Assembly (NCBI GenBank): GCA_013365325.1
Contig: JABVXV010000084.1
Coordinates: 1 to 64,000 of the forward strand
Direction of reading: 5' to 3'
DNA: 64,000 nt
Origin: Dipetalonema caudispina
Lineage: Eukaryota; Nematoda; Chromadorea; Rhabditida; Onchocercidae
Shown: positions 1-13,839 of the stretch, one piece after another
Layout of the letters: each line of letters starts with the position of its first letter
How positions within the stretch are numbered: the first letter of the stretch is position 1
The notes under the pieces: generated by a model
Told to the model about the DNA's origin: nothing
What the model saw: only the letters and a program-made list of their open reading frames with translations
Databases searched by the model: none
Position numbers and translations under genes: made by a program

Positions 1-684
1 AGAAGTTTCTTGATTCATAATGAGGAAGAGATTGGTGAATTTGGGCAAGATTCGTTGAAAAGTAAGTTATGATCACATAACGAAATGACATTTGAGTGGG
101 ACATTTGAATAACAAAATTTTGTGCATCGCAAATTAGATATTTCCATAAGTGGGTAAATCACACATGTTCAAAAATGTACATATTTCAGTACGTAGTTTT
201 CTATGAACTGAGATTTCTCTGTGGAATTCATCGAATGAATATATTGCTAGGAACTGAGAAATACATGTTTCAAGTTGTATAAATAAATGGTAGCATAAAT
301 CACTTTCAAGTTCCGAGAAATGTCTATTGTACTTCAAGAGTGTCAGAAAAAAAATCGAAGTAGCTAACTATCGGGATTCATGAATCTCGTACAAAATAAA
401 AATACCACTGCAAATATTCATTAGATTATTTTAATCGAAATCCACTCATGTAATTTTTCTCGTCAATTTCACCCTTCAACGGAAATTCTAATTTTTCCAC
501 ACTTCAAACTCTACCTTGTCTCTCCCATCATTTCAATCTATAATAATAAGACTGGCCAAATTTACTTCCTGTTGTCTCCTCTATAAACTCATAAATGGTA
601 TTTTACGTGATCAACTTCATTCATCTAATGGCTTCTTTTGTTTGTTCAGCAGCGGTGCTAGTGAAAATTAAGGATAAGGGATGA
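1..684 (+). CDS. Possible last two exons of a gene entering from the left edge
   Basis: An open frame from base 1 reads RSFLIHNEEEIGEFGQDSLK and runs into a perfect GTAAGT donor, so an exon may end at base 61. The next good acceptor, TTTGTTCAG ending at 649, gives a second piece at 650-684. In matching phase this adds TAVLVKIKDKG and then TGA at 682-684. The acidic, charged composition resembles coding sequence more than the AT-rich surroundings. The family is not recognised. Both pieces are short, so chance is possible: the 5' part is outside the window and the second exon rests only on phase and a good acceptor. Confidence 0.3.
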
Positions 685-3600
685 TGGTGGCATTTGCAAA
701 AGCTATTACTCCGGTCGTCTAGCTTTATGACGAACTATGAAATACTCATACAGCTAGATAACCAAAGAAATCGCTAACTGCAATAAGGAAACGTTAAAGA
801 GCTAGCTTATGGTTCTCCTGATGAACGTGTCAATAATTACCGATGATATTTACTGGAAATGGTCTCATTCATTGCAAATTTATACGGCTTTTCATAGGAT
901 TTAGCGATCGTATAATACGAAATCAAAATTTTCGTAACTTCCATAACGCGTTTTTTGAATTTAATCAGTAAACTTGCACAAGTGCGAAGGATTGAAAAAA
1001 TGTTAAAAAAAGAACAATTAAAATGACATTGGCCAGCGGTCAAGACATACAGGAATAAAAGTCCTGCAAGGAAATCGTCAAAGGATATTTCCATGCTGTA
1101 CAAGTTCATCAGGACCAACTTACCGAAAACGCAAAGCGATACATCAGAAAGAAATATGTAAGAGAAAACCGAAAGATACGGCCAAAAAAATTCCAAAAAA
1201 CTACTAAACGAAACCGGGAAGCGGGTAATAAGCAGCAAACAAATGACTCCGACATATGCATCAAGTTATAGCTTAATCGAGCTGTTAATGAAATAAATAC
1301 TTAATTGGTACATCAGTTATTCTCAGATGATCTGTAGCGTTCGGTAATGACTCATATTTACATTATCAAGAAGCTCATATGTAACCGATGTAAAATTTGA
1401 TTATACACTAGAAAATGTGTTTCAACCTCGGTTACAAACGGAGTCATCACGGCGACCTAATCATTACTTTGATTATAATATATTTTTTTGGCTCACAACA
1501 AAAGCAAAGTAAAATATTGTAATCAAAGAAAAGCAGTACTACATTAATCATCTGTGGAAACTTGGGTTTTTCCTGTTTTATTCGAAATAAATAAAGGGCA
1601 TCCCCAACAATACCTTTCATGTTAGACTAATTTTTACAACTTGTCTCTCACATCATCCATTTCTCCGTTTCCTCCAATTTCTCTCTCAAAAACTTTCCTC
1701 CCATATAAAAGACCCGGATTATTGCAACCAAAAGGAAAAACTTCGTGAAAACAGAGCAGCAGTATGGGATATAAATTGTAATTTAAACGAGCCTTTTTCT
1801 TTTGGAAATTTGAAGTTCGTTTACCACAGAATACAAAAACTGGAAATTGTGTATTCTATTGAAACATTAAGTGTATTGACGGGAGAGAAAAAAACTGGAA
1901 AGCTGATACTGTAATACATTTCGACTTACAAAATATTCATCACATCATATTTTGCTACAGGTCAAAAACAGGATACGGGATAAGATAACAGAGAAGGAAA
2001 GAACAAGCCATCCTCACCGATCCGCTGCCGCATACCATCATCTTATGGCTATAACCCCGATTTGATGAGAAATAACTGGTACATATGTCAATCCTTAATA
2101 AATTCAATTAATTTAACATGCCTCGTAATTTTCGAACTTAATATACCAAGCAATCCTGAATATCACTCACAAACCTGTTCAAGCAAAGCAATAATGCTAA
2201 AAGTTTTCCATAATCTTGTTTAGTTTTAGATGAATCCATTTAAGAGTTAACCATACTATTTCATTTCCATCCAGAATCATAATAAATCGAGCAAGAGAAG
2301 TAGCAAATCTTTCTTGATCGATTTATTCCAACGTAACTTGATCGTGAAAACAAAAGTATCAATATTTGATTTGTTACTAGTCGAACGGAGAAATTTTCAG
2401 CGCAAATGTAAAATGCGTGTTATACGTATCTTGCCTCAACTATCAGAAACGAATGCATAGCTTACGTCTATGTATATTAGATCCTGACTTCTCAATATGA
2501 TAAAAAATGGAAATTTCCAGACAAGACCATTCGGACATACTGATATAATTAAATAATTCTATTTAATATAAGCGCTAGTTACGAAAAAATCGTCCTTGCA
2601 TGATGAACTTCTTCCAAACTTCTCGCTGACCAATTCAGGAAACAGTTGATATCAGTAAATAAATCACGGAGTGGCTTAATTGAAATGTATTCTTCGAACA
2701 GGAATTATACCTTTGGGTCAATGTATCAACTAATATTAGAACTTTGACGGTAGGTAACGATCATCAAAGTTAAGCAGTACTGAATAAATAAAATAAGCCA
2801 TATTTCTACGAAAATGATATTTTATTAAATTCTTGCAGCAGTGCCGAAATATAGATTGATATGTTAGAATATAAACAATTTCACTTCGATCCTAAGCTTC
2901 ATCATCGACACCTTGAGAGTATTTACAATTTTAATAATCATAATATATTGGACCGAATTCCTAATATACTACAGATTTTACGGATAGCAAATTTGCTGTA
3001 CAGCATCAACTAATCTGCCACATCCACCAGCTATTTTGGTTATATGTCAACATAGAATCCTTTTCAAATTTGATCCTAACATTGTTAAGATCAGTATTCC
3101 TACGATTTCGAGCGGCGTTGTTACTGTTACCACTGCAAACATGTCCATCAAAGCGCTGTTACCGTCCATCAATAGCTAACCAAATCAGTCGTAGACCAAT
3201 CCAGGCATGAGTATAACATCCAGGTTAGAAGTATTGATGAGGAACAAAAGAAAATTGCAAAATGGGATGAGAGTTATGGAAGAGGGCAATAAACGGTTAA
3301 AATTTAAAGCAGGGAAGGTGACAGAAGTGGAAAACTAGTCCCAATGAGACAAAGCAAGCAAGTAACAGAGCAATGATACAGCTACGACGGGTACGGGCAC
3401 AATATATTGTCAATCCTATCACTTCTCTTCCATTCATTTCCCAAATATGTAACTCTGCTGTAGATAATGTATCAACTACAAACAGTAATCGTTGTTGTAA
3501 GATATAGTGTACATTTTTTAACAAAGCTTCATCTAATCATATTATCACTCTCGCTCCCCGCTCTTTCCCGGTGTTTATAAGCACATTCATGCACATGTCG

Positions 3601-6045
3601 ATACACACAGGACAAGTGAACAAACATAAAAAAAAGGTATGTTTTAGAAAAAGGGATAGAAATGAGAAAGAGATGACTAATCATCGACCGGTCGGCTCAT
3701 TGTTACAATTAGGGAGAAAGACTGGGGAGGGTAACAAATTTAACCGGTAGATAGAAGTAAACCAAAACTGGAGGAAAAGGTGAAGGGGAGAACGGGAAGT
3801 GATGCGGAAGGACAAACTTAGTTCTCAAGCACATTATCAACTGAGCGGTTTCTTTTTTTTTTTTTCTTTTTTCGCAACAGAATAGTCAGCGCGTTTTTGA
3901 GCTCTCATTATGAAGCATTACTGACAGATTGACCAATTTATGGAAATGGTATTATGAATTTGTCTCCTCTACCCATTCTTGAATCTATAATACTTAAATT
4001 CGAAATGGTAGATAGGTAAGGTACCTGTCTACATGATACAACATGTGGAAGACACCAGACAAGATGCGGTGGAGGATGAAAGAGAAGAATGATGGTATGG
4101 GAGTAGTGAAGGAGATGATGGAAAAGTATAGTGGAAGAGTAAAAGGAGCGGGAAAAGGAAGAGGAAAAAAGGTGACGGTTACTGCGATCGGAAAGGAGAG
4201 AGGGAAGAGAGACCGCAAATGAAATACATTTACTTGCTGACAAAAGCTCCTACTATTAAAAGCAACCGGTAGTGGTAGACAAGGGGGAGGACATATCGGG
4301 CGGTTACCACCTCTCGTCCTCCTTCCGATCATACCAGCTGCTGATACTATACTCCACAACCACCAAAGCTTGATGTGCTGATCCAAGGAGGCGAAAAGAA
4401 CCTGTCAATGTCTTTTTTTTTTCTTTTTTGCACTTTATTTCACTCCCTTTCCTATCGAATAGTAAGCAAACTCATATCGAACCCAAAAAGCTAACCCATC
4501 CCAATAGCGCATTTTTCCCTCTCTCCCTCACTCTCTCCTCTTTCTCGTTCACATCATTTTCCCTATCACTGTACATATATGTAGTACTTTTGGAAGAATT
4601 TTATAGCAAATAATATCTTATTGTGCCAATCAATCGATAACATTTATATCAATCTCTTAAAATCAAATATTCTTAATCTTGATCTATTGGAATTCATTAA
4701 TTAGTGGAAATCCCATTAGATTAGTAAGATTTTCGTTTTGTCTTTTTTTGCAAAAAGTTCAACTTGATATCATATGCTGCATTTTACAAATATACGAATT
4801 ATCTCGATTGATTTAAAGGATAAAATAAGATCGGTTTTTCCTTTTTTTGGAATAGTATTTTAAAATTTTATTTTAGATGAAGGAATACCTGATATATGAT
4901 ATTGTCAAATTTGTTTTCCTCATCTGCTATCCATTCATCCTTTCTTACATAGCATGCTATTCTCTTTGCCATTTCTTCTTCTTCTTCTGATCACATTGCT
5001 TACGACAATGATGCTGCATTGTTAGATTTTTTACATCACACTCACTACAATTCAACAATAGCCGTACAACAACAATAATAATAACAACAGCGACAATAAC
5101 AGCAACAATAATAATAACAACAACAATACTCTAGCTGCAAATGATAGGCTATTTGTAGTTACACAAAATGAATCGAATCATTGCTTTCTTTCAGTATCAT
5201 TGTATTAATATAAAATTATCACATTCCGGTTTCCAACTAACAGTAGAGTAAGCAATACTAACTGATGACAACATCATAATTCTTTCATGATTTGAATTGT
5301 TTGCAAATTGCTTTCCTTAGTGAATACTTATTTACCTGTCATTCTTTAGTCTTACACGTGAAAAAAAACTAATGGGAAGAAAAACACGTGAAATCCCTAT
5401 CAGTAACGAAATAGGTAAATTAATAATAACATATCAAATCTCAAAAAATCAGATTTAGTACTAATAATATTGAAGGTAAATATAGAAATCAGTGTATATT
5501 AGTACCTATCATGTATTCCAGTGATCGAGAAAGCAAACAATTTAGTCCCCACAATAAATTTTAACTACTTAATTACCAATTCTTACCCACAAAATTGTAT
5601 TGTCTAACTGGAACGAATCGAAAGGTAATGTTTTATAGGTATTTTATGAAAATACAAGAGCGCACAGACAGTTTTATGACAGCGCTTTGGAAGCACATTT
5701 CCCTGAAAAATAATTTCACTCACAATATAAATAGGAAGCATGTTGAAGTAGACAATTTCATAAGCTTTTACGGGTATTGGCTCTTCAAATATGAAAAAGG
5801 GTAACGATGATGAAAATGACAAAAATAAATTTTTATTTGTTGACAAAGGTGACAAATAAAGCATTATCATCAGTCGGGAAGAAAATTTCTCCTTCCTTGT
5901 TTGCTTCCCAGTTTTGTAAAACGAAGGCAAGATTATAATTAATCAAAATTTTCCTGCTATAGGTCGATGTAAAATTTGTAAAATGAAAATACTGTATGCA
6001 AAAGAAAAAAAGAAAATGCAAAATAATGGTAAATTCATGATACCA

Positions 6046-6094
6046 TTTATTTGTAAATGGAATTCATAAGATATGAATTCCATTTACAAATAAA
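6046..6094. repeat. Perfect inverted repeat, 23-bp arms, 3-nt loop
   Basis: The arm at 6046-6068 is the exact reverse complement of 6072-6094, with only AGA between. Each arm contains GAATTC next to a CATTTACAAATAAA-type sequence. One arm with its junction recurs almost unchanged at about 6457-6483 (one mismatch: TTTT for TTTA). It could be the remnant of a small foldback or MITE-like element, or an RNA hairpin. No target-site duplication was identified. Confidence 0.85.
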
Positions 6095-6456
6095 AAAAAG
6101 CACAATGTAATGTTATGATAATTAGTAGCTATCTATCTAAGGCCTATATAGTTACTTATTAAATTAGCTAACAATAATGAATTGACAAAGTTTTACAAGT
6201 TATGGAAACAATATGATACAACGGGTAAATGTATATTGTTGCTACGATACCGTATTTGGCTCATATAAAGTAAAAAAAAAAGTGTTACAGGAGGATTACC
6301 AAATAAATCGTAAACTGCAGATGATAGTGGTTAATGGATAATGTTCCCACTAACTTTACAAGGTTTGAGAGTACCAAAAGTGGAAATATCAGAAGTCCAT
6401 CCCTTTTAAAGTAATGCATACGTTGGAAATTATCTTAATAATCATAAAGATTTAAT

Positions 6457-6483
6457 AAGATATGAATTCCATTTTCAAATAAA
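6457..6483. repeat. Single-arm copy of the 6046-6094 inverted repeat
   Basis: This copy reads AAGATATGAATTCCATTTTC followed by AAATAAA. It matches the loop-proximal and right-arm part of the upstream palindrome with one substitution, and lacks the left arm. It shows that the motif is duplicated locally about 390 bp away. Confidence 0.7.
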
Positions 6484-7948
6484 AAATTGTCAACTTTGTT
6501 GTGCTGAAAGTTTATCTCAAATTGTTAGTTCCCAGCTGTAATCATACCTAACTGATTTTCATGTGATAAAAGTATTTTCAAAAAACGAAAAACAAAAAGA
6601 AAAAAAGGAAATCGGAATAAAATGAAAATAATATTTTGGAAGAAATGAAAGTGAAGAAATTGTTAAAAACTCGACGAAAACGAACAACAAACAGGACAGG
6701 AAACCAGTTGAAAAGACACAAATATAACAAATCTTTTACAAATGGAGCATGGAAATGAACAAAAATGTCTACTATTTATCTGTCCGTAGCCATCTGTAAA
6801 CCGTCCTTCAACACCACCATCTCCTTTTATGTTCCGAGGTAAAATGGAGGGAGAGAAAGCGAAAGAGAGAGAGAGGGAGAGAAGAGGGAATAAAGAAAAA
6901 TGGTGGGATGGAACTATAGAAGGACCTTTTTCAGGTTCCTTTTTATGAATTGCCCTTAAAAAGTACGATCATCCCAGTAAAGTGGAAAGAAATGAAAAAG
7001 GAACAAAATACACATACATACATGTATATATATATATATATCCAACAATTCACCAAATTTCCCGATACTACATCATCCTTTCCTATCTCTCTGTTATCTG
7101 ATCATCCTGAATCTGATACATTCATATTGTCGTATTACTCCATTATCAATATCTTTCAATTTAAAAATACATCAATTCATTACAATGTAACAATTTCGGC
7201 CTATCAACATAGATATAAATGATAATGAGATAAATGTGAGAGGTGATGATGATAGTGGTAATAGGTAATGGTGCTATTTAAAAATGTAACATTTTTATCA
7301 GGTGAGGTGTTAAAGGAAAAGAAGAGAGAGATGCGTTACGGGATGTTTTTCGATTCTTCCCGTACACTCGATTGATCCATATTTCTTTTCATTTTTGGAA
7401 AAAAAAAATGAAAAAAAAAAAGGAAAAAAAAAAGAATGATATAAAATTCCGATACAATATATAAAGGAAAAAAAAAAATGGAAAAGATTGCAAGGATCGC
7501 TCACACATTTTCTGCCAATTCTTTCATTTTGGGTCCGTACATAATGAATGGGTTCTCAAACAACAGTTTTAGGGGTGTCGTTTATTTGGAGTGCTCTTTT
7601 CTTTTCTTTCTTTTTTTTTTTTTCTCTTTCTCTTTCTCTTTCCCTCCTTTTTTTTGATGTTAGAAATAAGCGATAATACTTTGGCCTAGAAAAAAAAAAA
7701 AAAGAAAAAAAAAGAACAATCATAGTATTTTATAGGTGGAAATATACGGAGACAGCGCAAAAAAGATGCACTTCAATCGTTTTTTTTTTTTTGGTGTCAA
7801 CTGGAAAGAGTCAGAAAAGAGAAAAGGAATAATACAGTGTATTGGGAGGGAATTATTGAATTGCAACATGAAATGAAATTAAGAAGAAAATAGAATGCAT
7901 CGAACTGATATTGGAAAATTTGTATATTATTGATATTGGAACTGATAT

Positions 7949-7949
<1 letters not shown>

Positions 7950-7988
<39 letters not shown>

Positions 7989-8000
7989 GTATATATATAT
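7950..8000. repeat. (AT)n microsatellite
   Basis: A nearly uninterrupted AT dinucleotide run followed by ATGTATATGT variants. It is self-complementary and lies in the gene-free first 10 kb. Confidence 0.9.
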
Positions 8001-10185
8001 GGGGTTAAAGTAATCAAAACTTCTTTTTGTAATAGAGAGGATTTCACAAAATGAATTAAGGATTGCTTTGGGAAATTGTTGATGGGTATATTTATTTCTT
8101 GTTTATATATTTTTATCTGAAATAAAAATTGAAAAATTATAAAAAAAAAATTTTTTTTTCATAGAAAAAGTGCTCGATAAATGCAATCAAAATGAATGAA
8201 ATGGTGACACTATACTATACCCTGTGAATTTTCGATAACTATGAAAGATTTTTCCAAAACATTCGACATATGCTAACAAAAAGGCGAAAGGAAATGTACA
8301 ACTGTCGACGATACTTGTTGTATACGCACAACAAAAGCAAACTGGAAGTGTTCAAAATTTAAAAATGCGAATGAAAAATAGAAATAATGGAAACAATGAA
8401 GAGACAAATTAAATTTAAAAATGGAAGTTAGAAAAGAAAAAAGATAATAAATCTTGCTTTTAACGAGGGAATGTATCAAGCTACCAAATCATTGAATAGA
8501 GTATAAAGGAATACCTGCAATGAATATCATAACCTAAGATAGGTTTCAAATAATCTATAGAATAAACAAACTGCGCCAACGGTAACGGATCCTGCAATTT
8601 TATAAATTTCAAATACCATTTATACCATTTTTACAAAACAATCAAGTGATTTGTATGTATTTGGTAGAAGACAGGTAATTTATTGAAAATTGTTAATTCT
8701 ATCTTTCACGCTTTTTTTGATATTTTAAAAATAATTTAATAATTTGCTCTATATTAAACGAGATATTATTTATGGTGTAAACAGAAAAATGTTGATTAAT
8801 ACGATTAAACATTATTCCGCTTAAACTAACTTCGAAGTCACCAATTACGGCAGATTTCCGTTATAATAGTGGTGTAAACAAAGAGATATTTATCAAGATG
8901 AAATTTGATCTAAAAGAATTTCCAAAACTTACATATAGATTTACAGTAACAATTTCAAATTATAGATGAAACGAAATGTCTATAATAGTATTAATAATTA
9001 AATATTTGTGATAATAGGAAATGTTAGTGAATAATAGGAGATTTTAAACGATGATATATAATAGAAAATAAAATGATGAATGAACTATAACACAATATGT
9101 TGACAATAAATATATGATGCTACAACATCTGTGCCAACGATCGGAATGATAAACTAAACATATTATTGACAAAGCCAAAAATCGGTATGCACCAATTTTA
9201 TATCTAACAGGGAAAAGGAAAAAATTGTAATTCAAAAACTATTCAAGAAAAAAAAAAAAAAAAAAAAAAACAAAAACCAAAATATTTATCCACAATAAAA
9301 AAGAATATTTCAAGTACTAAATTTAATAAGTAAGCTTTCGAAAAAATTTCAATAGAACGGTTAATGTCTCAGCAAGTGAAAAATTGAAAACTTCAACAAT
9401 CCTAACATTATCAATTTTCCATTTCTAAAAAGTGGGAGATGAAAACATTGCATAGTGGGAATGATGAGAGTCATAAATTTCACCCGTCATTTCTCATACT
9501 CATACTTGTTTGCTCCCTGTGCGTCTCACCTGTAATTCCCGAGATTGGGCGGGGTTCTCATACCTCATTTTGGCTCGGGATGTGAGAAAATGGTGAGAGA
9601 TGTGAGGGTGATACTTTTGTAATTTTTCCTTTTTTTTTTTTTTTCGGTAGTTTCGTTGTGTTCTTAATAAATTTCACGACTATTTCAAATTATAGTGCTA
9701 GGTAGTATTTGGATAAATATAGTGAAATATGAAGATAAATTAATCGTACTCTCTAATTAGTTGTAATATTTTAACAGTAACATTTTATCAATGAACTCAG
9801 ATGGATTGTTTATAGATAATGAAATAGTTGTGTGAGATTACTGTCAGTGGTTTTTTTTTTTGGTCCTACTTTATTTTCTTAAGCTCGTCTCATCAAAAGT
9901 TTGTAAATATCCTCCCTACTACGTTTTTTTTATAGCCATTTACCTTGCCTCTTCTTGCCACCGAATTCAATGAACGACATCCTGACTAGAATATAATAGT
10001 AATTCTAATGAAGTTGAAAATTGTATCCTTATAAAGTTATTACGCTTAAACATTTTCACATTTGTCCGTATACTTTTATTTCTGTTCGTCATGAACTTTT
10101 GAGAAAAAAAAACAAATAAATATTTAGGTAATTGAAGAACGATTAGAAAATAAAAAACGATTGGGGATTGAGAAACGATTTGGTT

Positions 10186-13100
10186 ATGTCAGCCTATAAT
10201 TGGAATGAAAACGGAGAAGAATTACGACTTACTGGTTCGGATGATATAAATGAGGTTGCTATTAATTAGCTATCATTTTACGTATTTCTTTCTCTTCTTC
10301 AGTATTATTGTTGTCGGTTGCTGTAAGTTAAGATTGTTACGTTTCCTTATGTAATAAAGTGTATGACTAACGTCGGGTATGGCCAATTAGTTTTTCGAGG
10401 AGTTTTGCCAATTTTAGTAGTATCAGAGTATTCTACAAAATATTTTCCCATACTTTGGCCACTTTGGTTGCGGTAAGACAGTATAATTAGTGATAAGTTA
10501 ATGGCAAGTAATACTGGTGAAATAATAAGTAAATTGGTAGGCAGGCAATCAGTGATATTTACAGGTCCTATTTCAAAATAAATGACTTATATTAGAAAAA
10601 GAAGATTGTTTTGGAAGTTTGCAGTAGCTTGGGTGTAGTAATTTGTTTGATAAGAAATGGTTGGTTGTTTATAGTGTAATGTTGTGTTAAATACCTGTTT
10701 GTAGAACTATTGCCATCGTCGTGCGGTAAGCAGCGGTGAGCCGTCGTTAGATGGTTCTGTTGACGAAGAACGTGCTGCGCTGAGTGATTCTGATCTAGCT
10801 GGTGTTGCGAGAATACATGTAGTTTTTCTATTCATTTAAGATGTTTTCGTTTGAGAAAAAGAACACTGACTGGTTGCAGATTTTTGATTTTTGACCTTAA
10901 AACTTTCATTTTTGTAGTCAGCGGTTCATTTTGATCATGAAGTTCCTATGTTTTAGACTTTGGCAACAAAAGCAAAAGGCCCATCGAGTGATGCCCTCGA
11001 AACAGAATGTCGTACGGAGCAATCCAACTCTGTTCCCAATGGCGTCCATTCCTCCACATTTACAGAAGAGTGGAATGATGTTTTGGGTAGTGGACAGTTG
11101 TTTTGTAAGGTCGTCTCTTTAACTAAAAGTACTTATCATGAATTCGACGAGATATGGTCGTTATAGTTAATCTTTTTAATGAGCTGATTTCATCATGTCT
11201 GGTGATTTGTAAAAGTATTCCTTGATAATGGTAACAGGACTTTATTCGAACATTCCTGGTTTAAATTAGACTTATAATACTGGTCGTTGATTTGCTTCAT
11301 TCAATTGAATTATAAACGATCTCGTTTAGTACTTGCTGATATCGTTTTGATTTATTCGAAGCTTCTTGGACGTAAGACCCGTGTTTCCCGTTAATAATCA
11401 TTTATAATCTTTGTCAATTTCTCCTCGAGCAACAACTTTAAGATAATTAAATATCATACTTGATTCCAAAAGAAATACAGTAAGTTGTAATCAACTTTGG
11501 TCAGATATTGAGTGATTGCTCAGTTGAATGAAATGTAGATTTCAGGTATTGAAAGCTGGTAAAGGACCAAAAGCCCGAAATGGTCAAAAGGTCACAGTTC
11601 GAGTTGTAGATACGGGGTTTGGAATAGATAATGTTAGCGAGAAAACATTTATTCTCGGTTTCAGTATGGTTATCGATGGTTTGTTGTGTTTTTTTTTTTT
11701 TTACATCATCCTTTTATTCTTTATCTATCAGTACATGACAGTATTATTTTAACACCAATGGCTGGACTTACATGTGTTGGTAATTGAGTGCTAGTAAAAC
11801 ATTTATTATGAGTACCAGTGAAACATTTGTTACTTGATTATCAATGAATCATCTATTATATGTCTAACAGATTTTTCCTTTAAATTGATAGAGATAGTCA
11901 AGCATTGAAAAATACATGGCAATTTCAGTTGAGACCCTATAATACAGAAAATACCGTTCATTTTTATTCGATGCATATGCAGTGGACTTTAAACACTTCT
12001 ATATAGCAATTTGCAGGTGTATTTATTTTATTTAAAATAGTTATGGCAGTTGAATTTGAAATTAGGTCCACTTTTGCATCAAAACAACTATCCTTATTTT
12101 CTCTGTACTCATGCATCTTTCAGCATGGGAAATGGTACTCCAATTGATGCATGAAGGCGAAATCGACGCCATAAAAAGTGAGCATCGTTTTGCATATGGT
12201 AGCGTAGGTGATCCAGAACGTAATATTCCACCGTACCAAACGATGGAATATGAAATTGAACTGATCTGCATTACGGATGGGCCGTTGTATACAACGCTGC
12301 AGACGAATGAACTGGTGAAACATATCACGGAATTGAAGGAAAGAGGGAATTATTTCTATAATAGAAAGGAATTGGAGAAAGCAATATATGTTTATAAAAG
12401 GTGAATAATTCAGAACTTGAATAACTTAGACGTAAAGAATTGGGATTGAAATTTGAAAAACTTATAACTGCGGATGCTTAACCACTATTCTTTTCTTTTT
12501 AGCTCGTTGATATTTCGGAAACATTTCAACTTGAATGCAATTTGTGTTAACTAAAAGTGCTTTTTCTACCGCAGGTGAAAGCACATTTCATATTATCACT
12601 CCATACTTCTAAGATCTGCTTCTGAATTTGTTCAGTAAAAATATTGTTGTTCTTCAGGAGTACCGAATTAATTGATATGCCCACAGAAGATGAAACACTG
12701 CGAAATCTCCTATCTGTGATTTACTCTAATTTGTCTGTTTGCTATGCAAAGGTTAGGAATTTTCCCCAGTTGTTATCCGTTCTAGACGATTCTTTACGCT
12801 TCTAATCCTGTAGATCGTAAAAATACTTAAAAACGATAAGTAGGTTAAATTTTTAGGATGCATTGATTCTCGTTCTATTATGTATACGACTCACTGACTT
12901 ATAGTACTACATGTCGTATTACGTCTGAATCATCAGCACATCTTGAATTGATAAAGTGCTGGTAGTCGATTTTGCTGTGGATTATTTTGGATTTAGCTGG
13001 AATACGAATGTTTATGGTGCACTAACTTTTTGGCTACATTTTCTCAAACCTCACGTATTATATACGGTAACTGTTTTGTCAGTTCACTTCCTAATATGAT

Positions 13101-13839
13101 TTTTTCTAGCTTTGCGACTGGAAGTTAACTTTGGATGCTTCTAGTGATGCTTTGAATTTGAATGCTAGCAATACGAAAGCACTGTTCAGGCGAGCAAATG
13201 CCTATGCAAATTTGAATTTCATCGAAGAAGCAATCGATACTTTGAACATCGCACATCAAATTGATCCCAACGATGAGGTTAATTTTAAAATCCAAATAAT
13301 TTCAATTCTGCAAGAAAGTCAACATGCACTACCGCTTCCTTCAACTAAACTGTTCAAGACATTGAATAAGGACAATATTGGGACCTGATGTCAGAGAAAC
13401 GTGAGAATTTTTACCCGGAAAAAAATAAAGTGGCAAATTCGTCAACTGAAACGTAGCAAGGAATCGAGTACATTGTTGTGTTCTCGCTTAAGCTTAGGTT
13501 CTTTATTACAGTTTTGATTAGTTGTGCAAAATAGTTCACGTTACGCTAAGCACATTTTAACGTCAAACAGTGTTTTTAGTGATTTCAAAAATTGACGAAT
13601 TTAGTAACTGTTGTATTATTTTTTAGCTTATTGTTAAAGAACTACGCCGTCAGAAAGCGCGTTTGAAGCTGTGCCGTGAACAAGAACGTTCACTGTATAA
13701 ACGAATGATAGCTGGAGCACAGGGTGGTAAAGAACATCGGACGTATTTCATCCGTCGACTAAGGTATTCATTGCTTGCATTTTTTATTGTTGTATTTGCC
13801 TTATTCATTCATTTCCTTCGTATTGTTATGGATTGGTAA
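10186..13839 (+). CDS. FKBP8-like peptidyl-prolyl isomerase with TPRs and C-terminal membrane anchor
   Basis: Eight exons join in frame: 10186-10254, 10705-10818, 10957-11109, 11546-11678, 12124-12400, 12658-12751, 13110-13277 and 13627-13839, giving about 406 residues (human FKBP8 has 412). After an acidic N-terminus, EEWNDVLGSGQL (98-109) matches the entry to the FKBP domain. This continues with VLKAGKGPKARNGQKVTVRV and HRFAYGSVGDPERNIPPY. Residues about 225-335 form TPR repeats (ELKERGNYFYNRKELEKAI; NTKALFRRANAYANL). The last exon reads through to SLLAFFIVVFALFIHFLRIV and TAA, a tail anchor. FKBP8 proteins sit on mitochondrial and ER membranes and act with HSP90, BCL-2 and mitophagy factors; that role here is inferred. 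Exons 3-8 are secure. The exon 1 donor (GTTGCT), the exon 2 acceptor and the exon 3 donor (GTCGTC) are weaker calls. The gene faces CLN3 tail to tail. Confidence 0.9.

Larger units (their letters stand above)
685..10185. other. Long stretch without a supportable gene
   Basis: About 9.5 kb in which no frame gives a recognisable protein. The first 3.6 kb is of fairly ordinary complexity and holds a few exon-like open segments on both strands, one of them (837-1260, minus) containing an intron-like 60-nt piece. From about 3.6 kb on the sequence becomes simple: purine- or pyrimidine-rich strings (4040-4570), AAC/AAT-type triplets near 5060-5130, an inverted repeat at 6046-6094, a GA-rich patch near 6850, many poly-A and poly-T runs, an (AT)n tract near 7950-8000 and a 23-base A run at 9248-9270. 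No tRNA-like or rRNA-like sequence was noticed. Confidence 0.5.

Noticed and set aside
837..1238. 133-codon minus-strand open frame as a gene
   Set aside because: No ATG start, no recognisable domain, and frames of this length are expected now and then by chance in a 64-kb window. Kept only as a low-interest observation because of its intron-like piece.
1597..1914. Long plus-strand open frame around DPDYCNQKEKLRENRAAVWD
   Set aside because: No start codon and no clear acceptor; no family resemblance; length within chance for this many frames.
3938..4613. Several proline/serine/phenylalanine-rich frames
   Set aside because: They are readings of a purine/pyrimidine-biased stretch, with no domain and poor composition.
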